In this document: in pieces, positions 11,386-22,640 of the stretch
Layout: each line of letters begins with the position of its first letter
How positions within the stretch are numbered: position 1 is the stretch's first letter
From: Icerya purchasi
Taxonomy: Eukaryota; Arthropoda; Insecta; Hemiptera; Monophlebidae
Direction of reading: 5' to 3'
DNA: 64,000 nt
Assembly (NCBI GenBank): GCA_039619475.1
Contig: CM077115.1
Location: forward strand, 181,690,106-181,754,105
The notes under the pieces: model-generated
Told to the model about the DNA's origin: nothing
Database searches by the model: none
The model's input: only the letters and a program-made list of their open reading frames with translations
Translations under genes and position numbers: made by a program

Positions 11386-11818
11386 CTGACTGGGATTTAT
11401 TTAAAGGAAAAGAAGCCTTAAAATTGCATCGCAATTCTAAGGAGGGTGGATTTCAGTCTGTTCCACATAAATTTCCGAATGGCCAGGATGCAGCGTCGCA
11501 TAGCGCCGCCCTCACTATAAACAAGCGCCGAGTTCGATTGAAAAACAAACAAAATACCGCGCCGTCTCTAACGAGTTTTCAGGCCGAAATATATTTCAAA
11601 GTGAAATCGTTGCGAAAATAGAAATAATACCTATATATGCACATATATTACACGTCGTAGCTGGTTCGCTTCGCCGAACGAAATTTCGCATTAGGCTCCG
11701 TGCGCGCTGGCTTTCCTGCTAGGCCACGTGAAATATTATAAACTGACAATATTAAAAAATCGGAGCGTTAATAATTTATTAGGCCGAGGAGACGGCTAGC
11801 CCCCCCCCCCCCTCCCCA

Positions 11819-11869
11819 GTCCGGTTCGGTCCGGTCGTTCGGTCGGTCCGGTCTTCGGTCGGTCCGGTT
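11819..11869. repeat. GGTCCGGT/GGTCGGTCC short tandem tract
   Basis: Imperfect tandem units of GGTCCGGT and TTCGGTC, next to a run of C at about 11801-11818. Confidence 0.8.
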
Positions 11870-13060
11870 GATTAATTAAGAAGATCACTTTTTTATCATC
11901 GGACTTATCGAAAGAAGGCGATTTTAATAACTTTCGCGTTTATTTGTTTCTTTTTCGCACGGCCGGAGAATTTTTACCTGGCGCGACTTTGCGAATGGCC
12001 TATTATTTCATTGCGCATGTAAAAATTATACCCACTTACCACGCACTGCGCGATTTATGTACGGGGCTACCCGTAACTCGCTTCATCCGGCTTTCGCTCT
12101 GCCATCCTATTCGTCATTTCGCTTCGTGCGCCTGCTAATAGCGATAGTAATGGTATCGGTAATAGTTGTTAGGAGGAACGCTCCGGATAGTCTGTGTCGT
12201 GCGAGAGAGAGGCCGCCGGTGGTCGATCTGTCACATGGAAGACACGCAAACAGCAGCTCGGGCCGACTTATGTGTTGTTCGGTCGTGCTTGCAGCGGCGT
12301 AAGTTGTGTTGGCCGATGTTTAGCCAAAGTCGTCACCCGGCAGGAAAGTATAAAGTATAATATTTTAATGAGACTATTATCGAAACGTAATAATGATAGG
12401 GCATAAAGAGTCGGCGTTAGGGAGAAGGCGGCCGCCGAGGAGGGAGGGGGAGGGGGTCAGGTATATTATGCGCATGTAAAGGCGTGTTTTATGTATAAAA
12501 ATCAACGGGCAGTCCGGACCGGCTCGGCTCCTGGAATTTCATTAGCAGAATTTTAATCGGTCCTTCATATCGTCCGAGATGGTCTCCTCTGAAATGCGGA
12601 TATTTATCGAGCTGGTCTCGATCATAAAGTTCCGCGAGCAGTCTTCAAACTGGCTGCCGTCGCCCGGTTCTTCCGTCCTCGCAGCGTTTTATACTTCTTA
12701 TCGCGTCGCTTGTAAATCATCGGAAGAGCGAGAATTAATTTTTGCCGATCCACCCACAAACTGCTCTTTGTCGATAATTTATTGCCGTAATCATCGGCTT
12801 TCCAGCGCCGATCGCTGCTATCCGCAACCGGAACGACTCCGCTGCTGCCGACACACGATACTGGTGACCGCAGTAATCGCTTCTAGATAATTACCGATGT
12901 TTGTTCTTCTTAATTCTCAATTAACCGGACGATCGAAGCCCGCTTCCTGTTCTTCCCTCGACCACCGACCTAAGCCGAATTAATATCGATTTAATTAAAG
13001 ATCGTATTCCCGCTGCTGACTGCCTTTTTGCCGCGTCTAATGTGTTATATTATAATATAG

Positions 13061-13566
13061 CGGGCCCTCTGTAAAAGAACGATAAATTTTCCGAAAGGCA
13101 CGAATAATTTATTAACCTATTATCGGCCGAGATTTGTTTTCGTTTTGATTCACTCCTTTTTTTTTTTTGCCCTTTTCCGGCTTTCAGTCCGATTAACTCT
13201 ACTCGACTGTCCTTTCTCAGTTTTCCTTCTTTTTTTATTTTCTCCCTTCTACCGCTTTATTTGCTTCCTCTTTGTCATTACATCCGTCTGAAATAATTAA
13301 AATATCATCTCATTTTATATTATTACGGACGGTGAATTTCTACTTCTCAAAGTGAGGAATGTCGTTAAAAATTATAATTGAATAAAATACCCATTTGACA
13401 GAAAACAAAAACAAAAAAAACAAAACAAAAAACAAAACGACTTCGGATTTACTCCAAAAAAGCATTATTGAAAACCTATTCAAAATGTAATTTTACTACT
13501 ACTCGATAAGAAGATCGTAAGAATAAAATTATATACACTTAAAAAAGTACTTAGTACGATTATTCT
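13061..13566. other. Unassigned sequence
   Basis: A pyrimidine-rich block (13140-13270) resembles the PY LINE family in composition only; no motif was found. The rest is AT-rich. Confidence 0.4.
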
Positions 13567-14617
13567 TCTATACTAATATTATAAAAAGGAAAGATTTGAT
13601 TGTTTGTTTGTTTACATTGAATAGGCTCCGAAACTACTGGACCGATTTGAAAAATTCTTTCACCGTTGGGAAGCTAAACTATCTCCGGATGACATAGGCT
13701 GTATTATATTTTTTAAAAAATTAGGGATCCTTACTAAAACTCCAATAATGTAACTGAAGGTGTAAAAAAAGTGACCTAAACAATTCCTTACACCGCGTGC
13801 CCCGGAAAAAACTTTTTTTATAAAACATTAAAATATCAATGTTAATTACCATGGAAATGGAAATTCGGATAAACATCGCTTTAGCTTCGTTTACAAGCTC
13901 ATCATCAATGGAAATAGTGTGTTAACGTAAGGAATGAAAATTTTCTAGCGTTACCGTTATCTTTTTTGTAAAAGGTACAAAATGCCCAAAAGATTAAGAT
14001 CTCAACTTTCTAGAAATAGTTCCCAGGCGAGGGCATCAAAAATACGTCGTAATGGAGAATCTTCATCAGAAACTGAAAATCGTTTTGCAAGTCAGAGAGA
14101 ATACGCGTCGCAATCGCGTGCCAGAGAGTGTCGAGTATCGAGCGTTCGCAGCGGCTTGAAAAGCAAAATATTAGAAATATACAAGCTCGCACTAAGGAAT
14201 CGAGCTCTGAGCGTTTCCAACGCTTTCGAGATCAGAGAGAAAGACAATAGACGTCAACGACTAGAGTTCGCAATCGAGTTTTAGCTCACAGTAACAGATC
14301 GGCTTTCAGATACGATCCACAGATTGATTATGCTCAACAGTCTTCCGTGCAAATCGGAGCCATGCGTAAGATCTGCTCCAAGTGTTCTGCCAAAAAATGG
14401 GCCAATGAACCTTATGGTATGTGCTGTGCTTCTGGAAAAGTTAGTCTCCCCAATATTCACGAGCGGCCACGATCAATAAAAAATCTTTTGACAAATAATC
14501 ATTTACTGATACTCTTAATACACAGTCATGAACTGCATTCCGCGCGGGTGTAATTTAACAAATAAAGTAATTTTTTAGAATCGTAATTCACGCGAACAAC
14601 GCCGCCGGCACAGCTAG
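13567..14617 (+). mobile_element. Helitron remnant (5' end, N-terminal zinc region, 3' end)
   Basis: The left end begins TCTATACTAATATTATAAA and continues with GGCTCCGAAACTACTGGACC, a 5' end I recognise from insect Helitrons. The right end is GCCGGCACAGCTAG followed by T, matching the CTRR terminus with a GC-rich palindrome just inside. Between them is a relic of the N-terminal Helitron-like zinc region, and no Rep or helicase domain. At about 1.05 kb it is a deletion derivative that could have moved only with help from another copy. The 5' boundary is uncertain by a few bases. Confidence 0.85.
13982..14510 (+). pseudogene. Helitron Rep/helicase protein, N-terminal fragment
   Basis: The frame from 13982 encodes 100 residues rich in Arg, Ser and Glu (starting MPKRLRSQLSRNSSQARASK), the basic leader typical of these proteins, and ends at 14284. 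A shifted frame continues with SAFRYDPQIDYAQQSSVQIG, then CSKCSAKKWANEPYGMCCAS and GKVSLPNI (about 14368-14460). This is the cysteine-rich motif (CxxC…CC) at the start of the Helitron-like N-terminal domain. The reading ends soon after, with no rolling-circle HUH or helicase motifs. Frameshifted and truncated; not functional. Confidence 0.85.
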
Positions 14618-16150
14618 TAAACAATATATGTCAGTGTACTCATTATAAGCGTCCGAAATGACAATTACTGATATTAAATGAACGATGATTTTCTGTAAGC
14701 TTTACTGAAAACATCATCGGGCACAAATATCGAATGCGGTTTTCAATTATTTATGCGATTCGAATTCGGTCGATCAAGACTTCAATTAAGGTATATTTTA
14801 AGATAATAATGGACCCCGCTTATAATTTTTTTTTTTTTTTTATGGTGAATTTTTCTTAATCTTTCAGAGTAAAATTTGGTGTTTTATTTCTGTTTTTCTT
14901 TTTTTTTTTCAAACAGTTTTATCTCATAATTTTCGTGCTTTTCTAGCGATAATACGCTGACCAACCGAAGAATCCGTCAGTAATGAAAATCGCGCTTTAG
15001 TAAATTATCTCGAATGCGCATTTATCCGTGCTAATTAACATTTCGAGTCACTCGCCTTCATCGGCTCTTTACTGGTAATTTAACATTTTCTTTAAAATTT
15101 TGTCTGTTTCGTGAAAAGAAACTTTTCCAGCTGCTATCAGAGAAGTCTTATGGAAGACAAGTTTTTAAAAGTGTTTTTTCTCTCCGACTATATTAGACGT
15201 TCGTTTTATTTTAAATCCATAAATAACAACTTACATTTTAAGTAGATCGAATTTCGTATGTGAAAAAAAATTTCTCGGCACTTTTTTAACGTTTGTTTTT
15301 ATGACTGTTTTAAGGACATCAATAGCCACGACAATCGCATGAACATTTTCGAATAAATAAATTATTCAGTAGTCTGTCTAAATAATCGAAAGATGTGCGT
15401 GAACAACCATCAAAAAAATCATACGCGTCCAATATGTAACCGCCTTTTCTAGCTACTCCGAACAAAAGTGATCGTTTTTAAAATTTGCGAGAGTTTGAAG
15501 AATCAGATTCCAAATAAATTTACAGGGGAGTTAGATAAGATTAAATATGGTCGCTATTGCTTTTATATGTAAATATGCTGATGGGTTTTTCAAAGAAGCT
15601 CTATGGAGTATCGAATTAGAATCGAGATAAGCGGGAAAATCATAAATATTTGTTACGGAGAGGATATAAGGTCAACTTCAGCGGCGAAAAGTACACAGAT
15701 TCGGGGAATCAACGTAAATAGGACGAAATTTATAATAATAGCCGAGAGAAATTAAACGAGGAAAAAGTTAAATAGATCGAGGACTTTACACCATGAACCT
15801 AAATATTGAAATTAAGAAAATGTACGATTACGTATGAATAAATTACGAGAATACAACTCGTCAAGTCCACAAATCAGACGAGGTAATGCTTAACATTGTA
15901 TGTTAGATTCTGGGACATCGTATAAAGAAGTTAATGCACGAGTATTTGTAATGTGATTACTACACATAGAAGAAAACGGCCCCGTATGGGAAAAAGTAAA
16001 ATCAACGACGTAAAAGAGCAAAAACATTGTCGCTATTGATCGCAAATGAAATCTAAACGATGCGAACCGTAGTACTTAGTAATACAGGTTAGTAAAGTGG
16101 ATGGACCAAAAGAAACAAGAAAATCATTATGGGTGAAAAATATGCATCAA
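14618..16150. other. Unassigned AT-rich sequence
   Basis: Homopolymer-rich near 14830-14915. 15600-16140 is purine-rich on the plus strand; its complement has the T/C look of the PY LINE family but no convincing motif. Confidence 0.4.
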
Positions 16151-16170
16151 TGGAATGAAATATAATTAAG

Positions 16171-16330
16171 GTAGCGCGATAGCGTAGTAGTTGAGGTAAA
16201 CCGAACCGAGGGTATCACGGTCTAAGTCGCGCTTTCAGGTTCGTACCTATCATCTGAAATTGAATTGGGTACTAGAGAAATTTGGGAAAGTAAAGGCGAA
16301 TTCAATGAGAAAGGAACTGACACCAATGTT
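16171..16330 (+). mobile_element. tRNA-derived SINE candidate
   Basis: A polymerase III A-box-like sequence (TAGCGTAGTAGTTGAGG, 16180-16196) is followed about 40 bases later by a B-box-like GGTTCGTACC (16238-16247). A non-tRNA tail follows. The cloverleaf is not intact, so this is a SINE head or a decayed tRNA pseudogene, not a working tRNA. Confidence 0.5.
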
Positions 16331-16849
16331 CTCTCATCGGATCCATAAAGTTTAGCACATTACGAAAAGCTCAACTCTACAATCCTACCTTGTCGACGGT
16401 ATAGGACTCTTGGTTTACATACTGGAGAGATGATTAACTTATAAGGACGATAAAAGACCAAGCGCAATTTAGAGTTGTACTGTGTCATCACGACACTAGT
16501 AATGATGATATTGACGATGAAGCTCGTCGTCGTAAACTGTGGAGTATTATTTCTAAAAAATTCCGTTTGCAAATAATTATCATTTGCAAGATTATTCTTG
16601 CGAAACAAATTTCAGGTAAAAATGTACGACCGAAACTAAATCAGTTCAAAAATTCAAAATTAAACAGAATTCCGATTAGCTAAAATGATATCCGCGTTCA
16701 ATTTTCTATTGGAGCAATTGATGTTTCGTCTGTAGGTTTTTTCTTCTTTTTTTTTTTTCAAGTTCTTCGACGAAGACATTAATCGGAAAACTAGGAAAGA
16801 GAAGGAAAGCAGAATCAGATCTTTACGGGACCAGAGATAGCAGACGGAA

Positions 16850-18060
16850 AATTTATAGCAAAAGAAAAAGGGAAAAAGGAAGATAGAAGACGCACCACAG
16901 GGAAAGTAGGAAGATAGTAAAAATGTTCAGCAGCGGTAGAAGAACATTTGAAACGGTCATGATTAGCGCCACATGTAAAATGAGAACCGGAAAAGGGTAG
17001 AAATGGTAGGATGGGAAAAGCGATGGGAAAAACAAACTGTGTTCAAATCGTGAATAACAGATACGTAGCAAGGAAGAAAAATTAAAAAAAACCAGCGATG
17101 AGATGGAAGATTTGTTGAATAGATTGGTAGGAATTTCAGGTTTAAAAATTAAGAGGAATATGTAGCGTAATTTAAAATGGTAACATCGAAAGATTTAAAA
17201 GCTTTAATAGATTTTTCCCGGAAGAAGAAGAGAAATGAACTAGTATAGATTGAATCGTTGCCTTCCAGAGAGTGTCTGGAAAAAGTCAACTTTTATAGAG
17301 CGTCGAAGGAAAAACGTATGAAAAAGATTACATAGTTAAAGCGAAGTTTGCTTGACCTATCGCATCTGATAAAATAAGGATATTGTGAAAAATTAAAGAA
17401 GATAAAGAGAGAATGGCAGCGTGGTATAACGACAATTAGAAAATTGCGAAGAAGAAAGTTTAAAGCACTATTTGAAATAATTAAGAACGGGAGCTGAATC
17501 GACTTCGCGGACTTTTTTGCAGTCATTATTAAAAAAAAATTGCAAAATAGTCGGGAAAAAAAGGTGTTTAAGAATTCCGATCCGACAATATAGTGTCAGG
17601 TAGCTTTTGATGGGATAATTGTAAAAATGTAATCAACCGAATGATGAAATGTAGAAAAGCTAAAAGAGAAGTGCGCTGGCTCATCCGGAGCGGAAAGTAT
17701 ATGTGATAAAAATTGAACGAAGCAGACAGATATTATCGGAGATTTATTGTCGTAAAAGGGTGCCAATTGTAGTATAGACAGAAAAGTAAAACGAAACAAG
17801 AATATTATGTAAAGAAATATCTGTAAAAATTAAATGAGAAAACGGCTATTTAGACAAGAACTTTAAATTAAAAGAGGAGGAGATTTCCGCATAAAGAGCA
17901 GGGGGTCGGAGTTTCGAGTTCTACAGCAAAAATGGAGCCACCTAGCACGATCGAGCTTAGATAGAAGAGATCTAGAAGGATCTCGATAGATAAAATAATG
18001 GTAATCGAAAATGGAACAGATAAAGGGTTTGTAAAACATTAGCAAGATACTGGAATCGCT
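16850..18060 (-). pseudogene. PY-family LINE, RT C-terminus to zinc motif, copy E (antisense)
   Basis: Read on the minus strand the sequence is T/C-rich. Near its start (about 17870-17970) it gives LLSKLDRARWLHFCCRTRNS, the RT thumb/connection block seen as IVHNSTLRLCLGVKKSTSTP in copy D. Near 16930-16980 it gives CGANHDRFKCSSTAAE, the family zinc motif. The region between is shifted and Phe/Leu/Ser-rich (for example 17293-17526). No intact RNase H catalytic blocks remain. It is one of two antisense PY copies. Confidence 0.65.
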
Positions 18061-18133
18061 AATAATTTCGGGAGAAGGACTTAATCGGGTTAAACGGTCT
18101 ACAATAGGGTTTCAGTTGAGTAACGTTCAAATA

Positions 18134-18326
18134 ATGAAATTAACATTTAAATAAATTGCAACATGTTTCGGCAATAAAACATTGTATTGCGTGATTATGG
18201 CAATTTGTTGTCGAAACATGAGGCAATTTGTTTAAAATTGAATTATATTTCCTAAAAACGGTCCGTGTTTACTATTAATAATCGACATTAATAAAAATCA
18301 CTATTACAATGAAATTAACATTTAAA
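18134..18326. mobile_element. Fold-back element, Penelope/hammerhead type, copy 1
   Basis: Two arms in opposite orientation (about 18134-18180 and 18190-18285) carry ATGTTTCGGCA and its inverted form GTCGAAACATG. In the right arm TGATTA is followed by a stem GGCAA/TTGTC and GAAAC, a degenerate hammerhead core. The right arm includes CCTAAAAACGGTCCGTGTTT, shared with 50101-50335. A perfect 18-base direct repeat (18134-18151 and 18309-18326) brackets the element and may be a target duplication or part of a second partial copy. Confidence 0.6.
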
Positions 18327-19400
18327 CATTCAATATAATAACTAATCACGACGTTTCATTCATGATTATCAGCAGTTCGAAAGTTTAGATTTTAAAAGCA
18401 TTTTCATCGTTTAAATTTAATCATATATTAAATGTTTCACCGATGCATAATACGGGAAATAATTTTACAAGACTAGCATAATGCTCACGATGACTGCCAT
18501 TTTTCTCCTTTTATTTAGGCTAACGGTGTTTTTTACACCTTAGCAAACAATTCTTTGCTACTCGGACTCTGTAATACTAGACACCGGCTAAGATACTGCT
18601 CACAGGTGAAAATATTACGGTGTCCGGTCGACATGAGAAGACAGACCCGTTCAAAATGATCGCTAGAGCTGCTTCGTAACAAGCGTCGCTGTCGTCCGTT
18701 ATGCGATACTTCGATAACCTGTGTGCCGCTAAAGCTGTAAACTCGTTCGTCCGACTCAATATGCCACCCAACGTTTGATCAACGTTACCTGATATCGAAG
18801 TTTCCATTTTTACTGATCCGACTGTAGAGTATAATTCGCGACGTCAACCGACACGTTCGCCAGATTAAAATCTTAATTTTATGCGGTTATGCAAATTCGT
18901 CTTATAAAGTTGAAATGCCGTTTTCAAGTCAACCCTTCGCTGGCTGGTGTATTTTCGTTTAAAACGACGTTATTTCACTGTTGCCCCTTTTCTCGATCCG
19001 TTTATGGACGTAAAATGAAACAACAACCGATCGGATAATAAGTAAATTTTGCACGGTTTTAATTTTATATGCCTGCGCAACACGTACATATTTTAGCGTA
19101 TTCGACATTTTCCTGCATTTAATGAAATTTTCAATCAAGAAGCTCTCACAGCAGCTTCGACATTGTTCCCTTCCGATGCCCGGTTGCCATTATTAATTTC
19201 TCTTTCGTCGCTATTTCTCTACATCAGTTTATTCTCTATTCATTATCTCTTCATCTAATGCCCATTTCTTGACTGGCATTTGTCTCTTCCGAAGCTTTCC
19301 TCTGTGGAATTTTAAAACCACTTAGCCCTTCTTCACTGTTTATATGGTGCTTTTAAAATTCATCCTTTCTTATTCGCTTTTATTCATTGAGATCACGAAT
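18327..19400. other. Unassigned sequence
   Basis: A 76-codon minus-strand frame (18577-18807, starting METSISGNVDQTLGGILSRT) has balanced composition but no recognised family. The rest is AT- or pyrimidine-rich (19140-19340) with no motif. Confidence 0.4.
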
Positions 19401-19409
19401 TATATGTAT

Positions 19410-19461
<52 letters not shown>

Positions 19462-19540
19462 GTATGTATATATATATATATGTATGTATATGTATATATA
19501 TATATATATGTATGTATATGTATATATGTATGTATATAAT
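19401..19540. repeat. (TA)n/(TATG)n compound microsatellite
   Basis: Long alternating TA and TATG units; open frames here encode only Tyr/Ile/Met repeats and are not genes. Confidence 0.95.
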
Positions 19541-20179
19541 TTGGCCACTTTGATCTCGCAAGAAGATCTACCTCTCGACCCTTCTTACTTACATTTTTAT
19601 CTCTTTCTCTTCTATACTTTGTATAAAATGATCAAAATTTACAACGTCATTCTTACCGGCATCGACACAAAAAAAAATAACATTCGTTACATAAAATTGG
19701 GACATTTTCTCTAATGGGGGCCGGCCTAAGAATTATGTTGTAATTAATATATATAAAGTAAAAAAGTAAAGAAGTCCCATGACATTTTTTTGGGATAAAT
19801 TTCGTGACAGGACACTTTTCCTGATGACCCCTGGCGTAAAAATGGCGTAGCCATTAATATAAGGAAAACAAATTCTACTGAAAAATTGAAAATAAATTTT
19901 CAAACTAGTCACATTAATCAATATTGCAAATCACGTCACAACTCGGAATGTTCTTTCAACACTTTACACATTACAGTTAAAATACGTACATTCAAAAAGT
20001 TGATTCTTATTTTTCCCTTCTCATTTTCAGTATGTCAAAAAAACAGGTTTTTTAGAACATGAATAAAGAATGATGCACACGAGTTACTTTTAAACCGCTA
20101 CACTTACGTTTAATATCTTTATGTGTATCATTTTCATGGTTTTTCTTAACATTTTCCGAATACCTGCGTAATCAATTTC

Positions 20180-20405
20180 TCTCGATATATTTATACTGGA
20201 AGATATTCCGGTCTTTTGCGTCCTGGTCTCCCTACACCTTACAGCGCTCACAGCGTTTTTCCTTTTCTTTCTCTCTCGGTTATTCCTTTGTTAACTTCAT
20301 TCATATGCTATTCTTCTAATATTTTCCCTATATATTCATTAATGCTGTTATACTTTTGGATTGGGTAAATGTTCTCGGCCGACATGTGCCCCCAAAAAAA
20401 AGAAA
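20180..20405 (+). pseudogene. PY-family LINE 3' end, copy C
   Basis: GTCCTGGTCTCCCTACACCT (about 20219-20238) matches the late coding segment of copies A and I, and GGGTAAATGTTCTCGGCCGAC followed by CCCCC and an A-run (about 20364-20403) matches the 3' ends of copies B and G. Only the last few hundred bases of the element are present. Confidence 0.65.
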
Positions 20406-20559
20406 AGCCGTATTTTGTAAAAAACTCTCCTGTGCGACTTCCTTTTTTTGGGATTCCTTTATCCTTATTGCGACACTGAAATGTAATTTTTCAGCACTTC
20501 ATTCAATTTCTTTTAACTAATGTTAGAGGAAGCTTTTCGAAAGTTTTATTTTTGCTATT

Positions 20560-22640
20560 TAACAAATTTGTTTTTTTTTCAGAACGCGGCATTCTAAACG
20601 TTTACACAGCTTTTATCGGCAAAACGTGTCTTATTATCTCTTTTTTTGTTGTTAACATCTCCGCCACTTTTGACAACGTCCACTTTCTTACTTCCTTCGA
20701 TTTAATGCTCTAATTTAACATACCGATTTATTTTTCTTCCCTTTTTATATCATTTTTCCATTGTGGAACCGGCGTTCTTTTCTCCTACCTCTATATCATC
20801 AACAGGTTACTTTTTTCGCGAATTACAAAGCAGTGTTCTTGTTATTAAATAAATAAATAATCGCTAATAATCACGTGGAAGGCAATGGCAAACATGCATA
20901 ACATCATATGCGCACTAGGTCAGTACACAGCAGACATAAATAGAACTGCACTTGTATATCGATAATCAAACACTTACTAATCAGTTCCGAATGTAGTCTT
21001 GCGTGTGTACACCTGCGTTGCATATAATAATTGCCATGAGCGCTGACGACTGAGTGAGTTCTTGTCATAGCCTAACTCTGTTCAACCTTTCTACTTCATC
21101 AATACTGCTTCCTTGCTTCTAAATTCTTTTCTTCACGTTTATTCGCCGACGACAACCTCTACTCTTCTCATCATAATATGTCTTTCACAAGCTTCCAGTT
21201 TTAAAACTTTTTAATAATGCTAAACAATTATTTATGAATTATCCAACTTTCCATCTGACTGTGTTAAATCATCCGCGGTTATCTTCACTTTAATTAATCT
21301 TTTCTTGATTACTGTTGTTTCATCTACGAAAATCGTCCATAACTCTACTCTTCGTCTCTGTCTGGGAGTTAAAAAATCTACTTCGACCCCTGTCGTATAT
21401 GCCGAATCTCTTGACATCCTCTTCTGAGCATCCTAAATTACCGTTTTCTAATGAAACGCCTATTTCTTCTTTCTCTTTTGTTAACTCCTATCCTTCCAGC
21501 TACCACAACTGGCGTTTTTCTGCCAATGAAACTCCGATACTGTGTTCCATTTTCATTCGCCTCTGTCAGTTTTCAACATATATTTATTCTCACGACTATC
21601 CGCCATATTTTCGTTTCAGTTTTTCCACTCGCTCATACATCCTATTAATGTGATCTTCACGTATCTATCCCCTTCCTACCTAGCCCATAACTTATTGTTG
21701 AATCTGTATCTTTGAACATCTTAAACTCTCTTTCCTCAAACCACTTTATGGTTTTCACTGACGGTTCCAAAGAACCGAGTGGAGCGTTCAGACTGGTTCC
21801 GTCCTTCCTTGAACTATTCTGAATCACTTAAACTTTCCTACTTCCGTTCAATTTCCTATACTGACTCTACTGCTGTTCCGCATGTTATCAGCTTAATTAC
21901 CTCTTCTCTAGTTTTTTATAGTCTTCTCTAACTTTTCCATAACATACTTATTAAGTAATTCTTCTTATACGTCCTTTCATCTACAACATCTTTCGCTCTC
22001 ATTTTATTCAAGTTGATCTATTACGGATTACTGGACACTTTGAAATCGAAAGACTCGACCGATATCACTTGTTCCTTTTCTTTCACCGGTAGATTATGCA
22101 GATTATTATCATTTAGCAATATTGCTCACCTCTCCCAGCGGCTTCCTTCAAACTATGGCCAATTTCTTATTTACATCCATTCTCAAATCATGATTCTTTT
22201 CATCTCACTGTTCAACCTAATCTTTACCGTCTTATCACTGGTTTTTCTCCATTTTCCCTCTATGCGGCGTTCAACTTTCTCTGAAACCTGTCATCTAAGC
22301 TTTGGATACAGTTGACTTCCTACATCGGTTTTCCGCTTATCCACTGTTTTTATTCTATTCTCTCTAGTCTTCCGTTCGCCAATTTGTATGGGTGGCACTG
22401 ATCACATTTTAATCGAATGCTCCTGCACCACTTTCGAACGTTCTTCTTTCTACTCTTCGCGTTTACTAATTAACCTTCCAACTCCGTGTTATACGTCTTT
22501 CATTCTCTTTTTGCTTCTCTTTTGGCTTTTGGATTCTTTTTATCAGCCGTAGCCCCGATCGTGAAAGTTTATCTCTTCTTTTTTTCCCTAATTCTTGTGT
22601 TATCGTCTATTTTGACGAACTCAAGAGGAGAAAGTAAACT
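20560..22640 (+). pseudogene. PY-family LINE, RT + RNase H + zinc motif, copy D
   Basis: The longest PY copy. It shows RT motif A as SATFDNVHFLTSFDLML (about 20655-20712), a catalytic box FADD (about 21143-21154), a thumb segment IVHNSTLRLCLGVKKSTSTP (about 21333-21395), an RNase H first block FTDGSKEPSGAF (about 21754-21790) and third block SYTDSTAV (about 21855-21880). The zinc motif is CMGGTDHILIECS (about 22387-22425). Frames shift many times and 20850-21060 looks like foreign sequence. The layout RT, RNase H, C-terminal CCHC-like motif fits the I/R1/LOA group of LINEs. Sense strand strongly pyrimidine-rich. Confidence 0.75.

Larger units (their letters stand above)
10900..13060. other. 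GC/CpG-rich island, candidate regulatory region
   Basis: This 2.1-kb stretch is clearly richer in G+C and in CG dinucleotides than the sequence around it and carries no recognisable TE. It includes a TATA plus GC-box stretch (11170-11290), a GGTCCGGT tandem tract (11819-11869) and several AT-rich homeodomain-type motifs such as TTAATAATTTATTA and GATTAATTAAG. Open frames here (for example 12579-12890) look like the usual consequence of high G+C. It may be an enhancer or promoter cluster or non-coding first exons. Confidence 0.45.

Noticed and set aside
12579..12890. 103-codon frame in the CpG-rich island
   Set aside because: Expected by composition; no motif, no convincing splice context.
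15600..16140. Possible antisense PY LINE segment
   Set aside because: Composition fits, but the only RT-like word (FQYLGS) is too short and is out of order relative to copy E.
16171..16260. Functional tRNA gene
   Set aside because: A- and B-box-like words are present but the cloverleaf stems do not close.
19401..19714. Tyr/Ile/Met-repeat frames
   Set aside because: Translations of a TA/TATG microsatellite.
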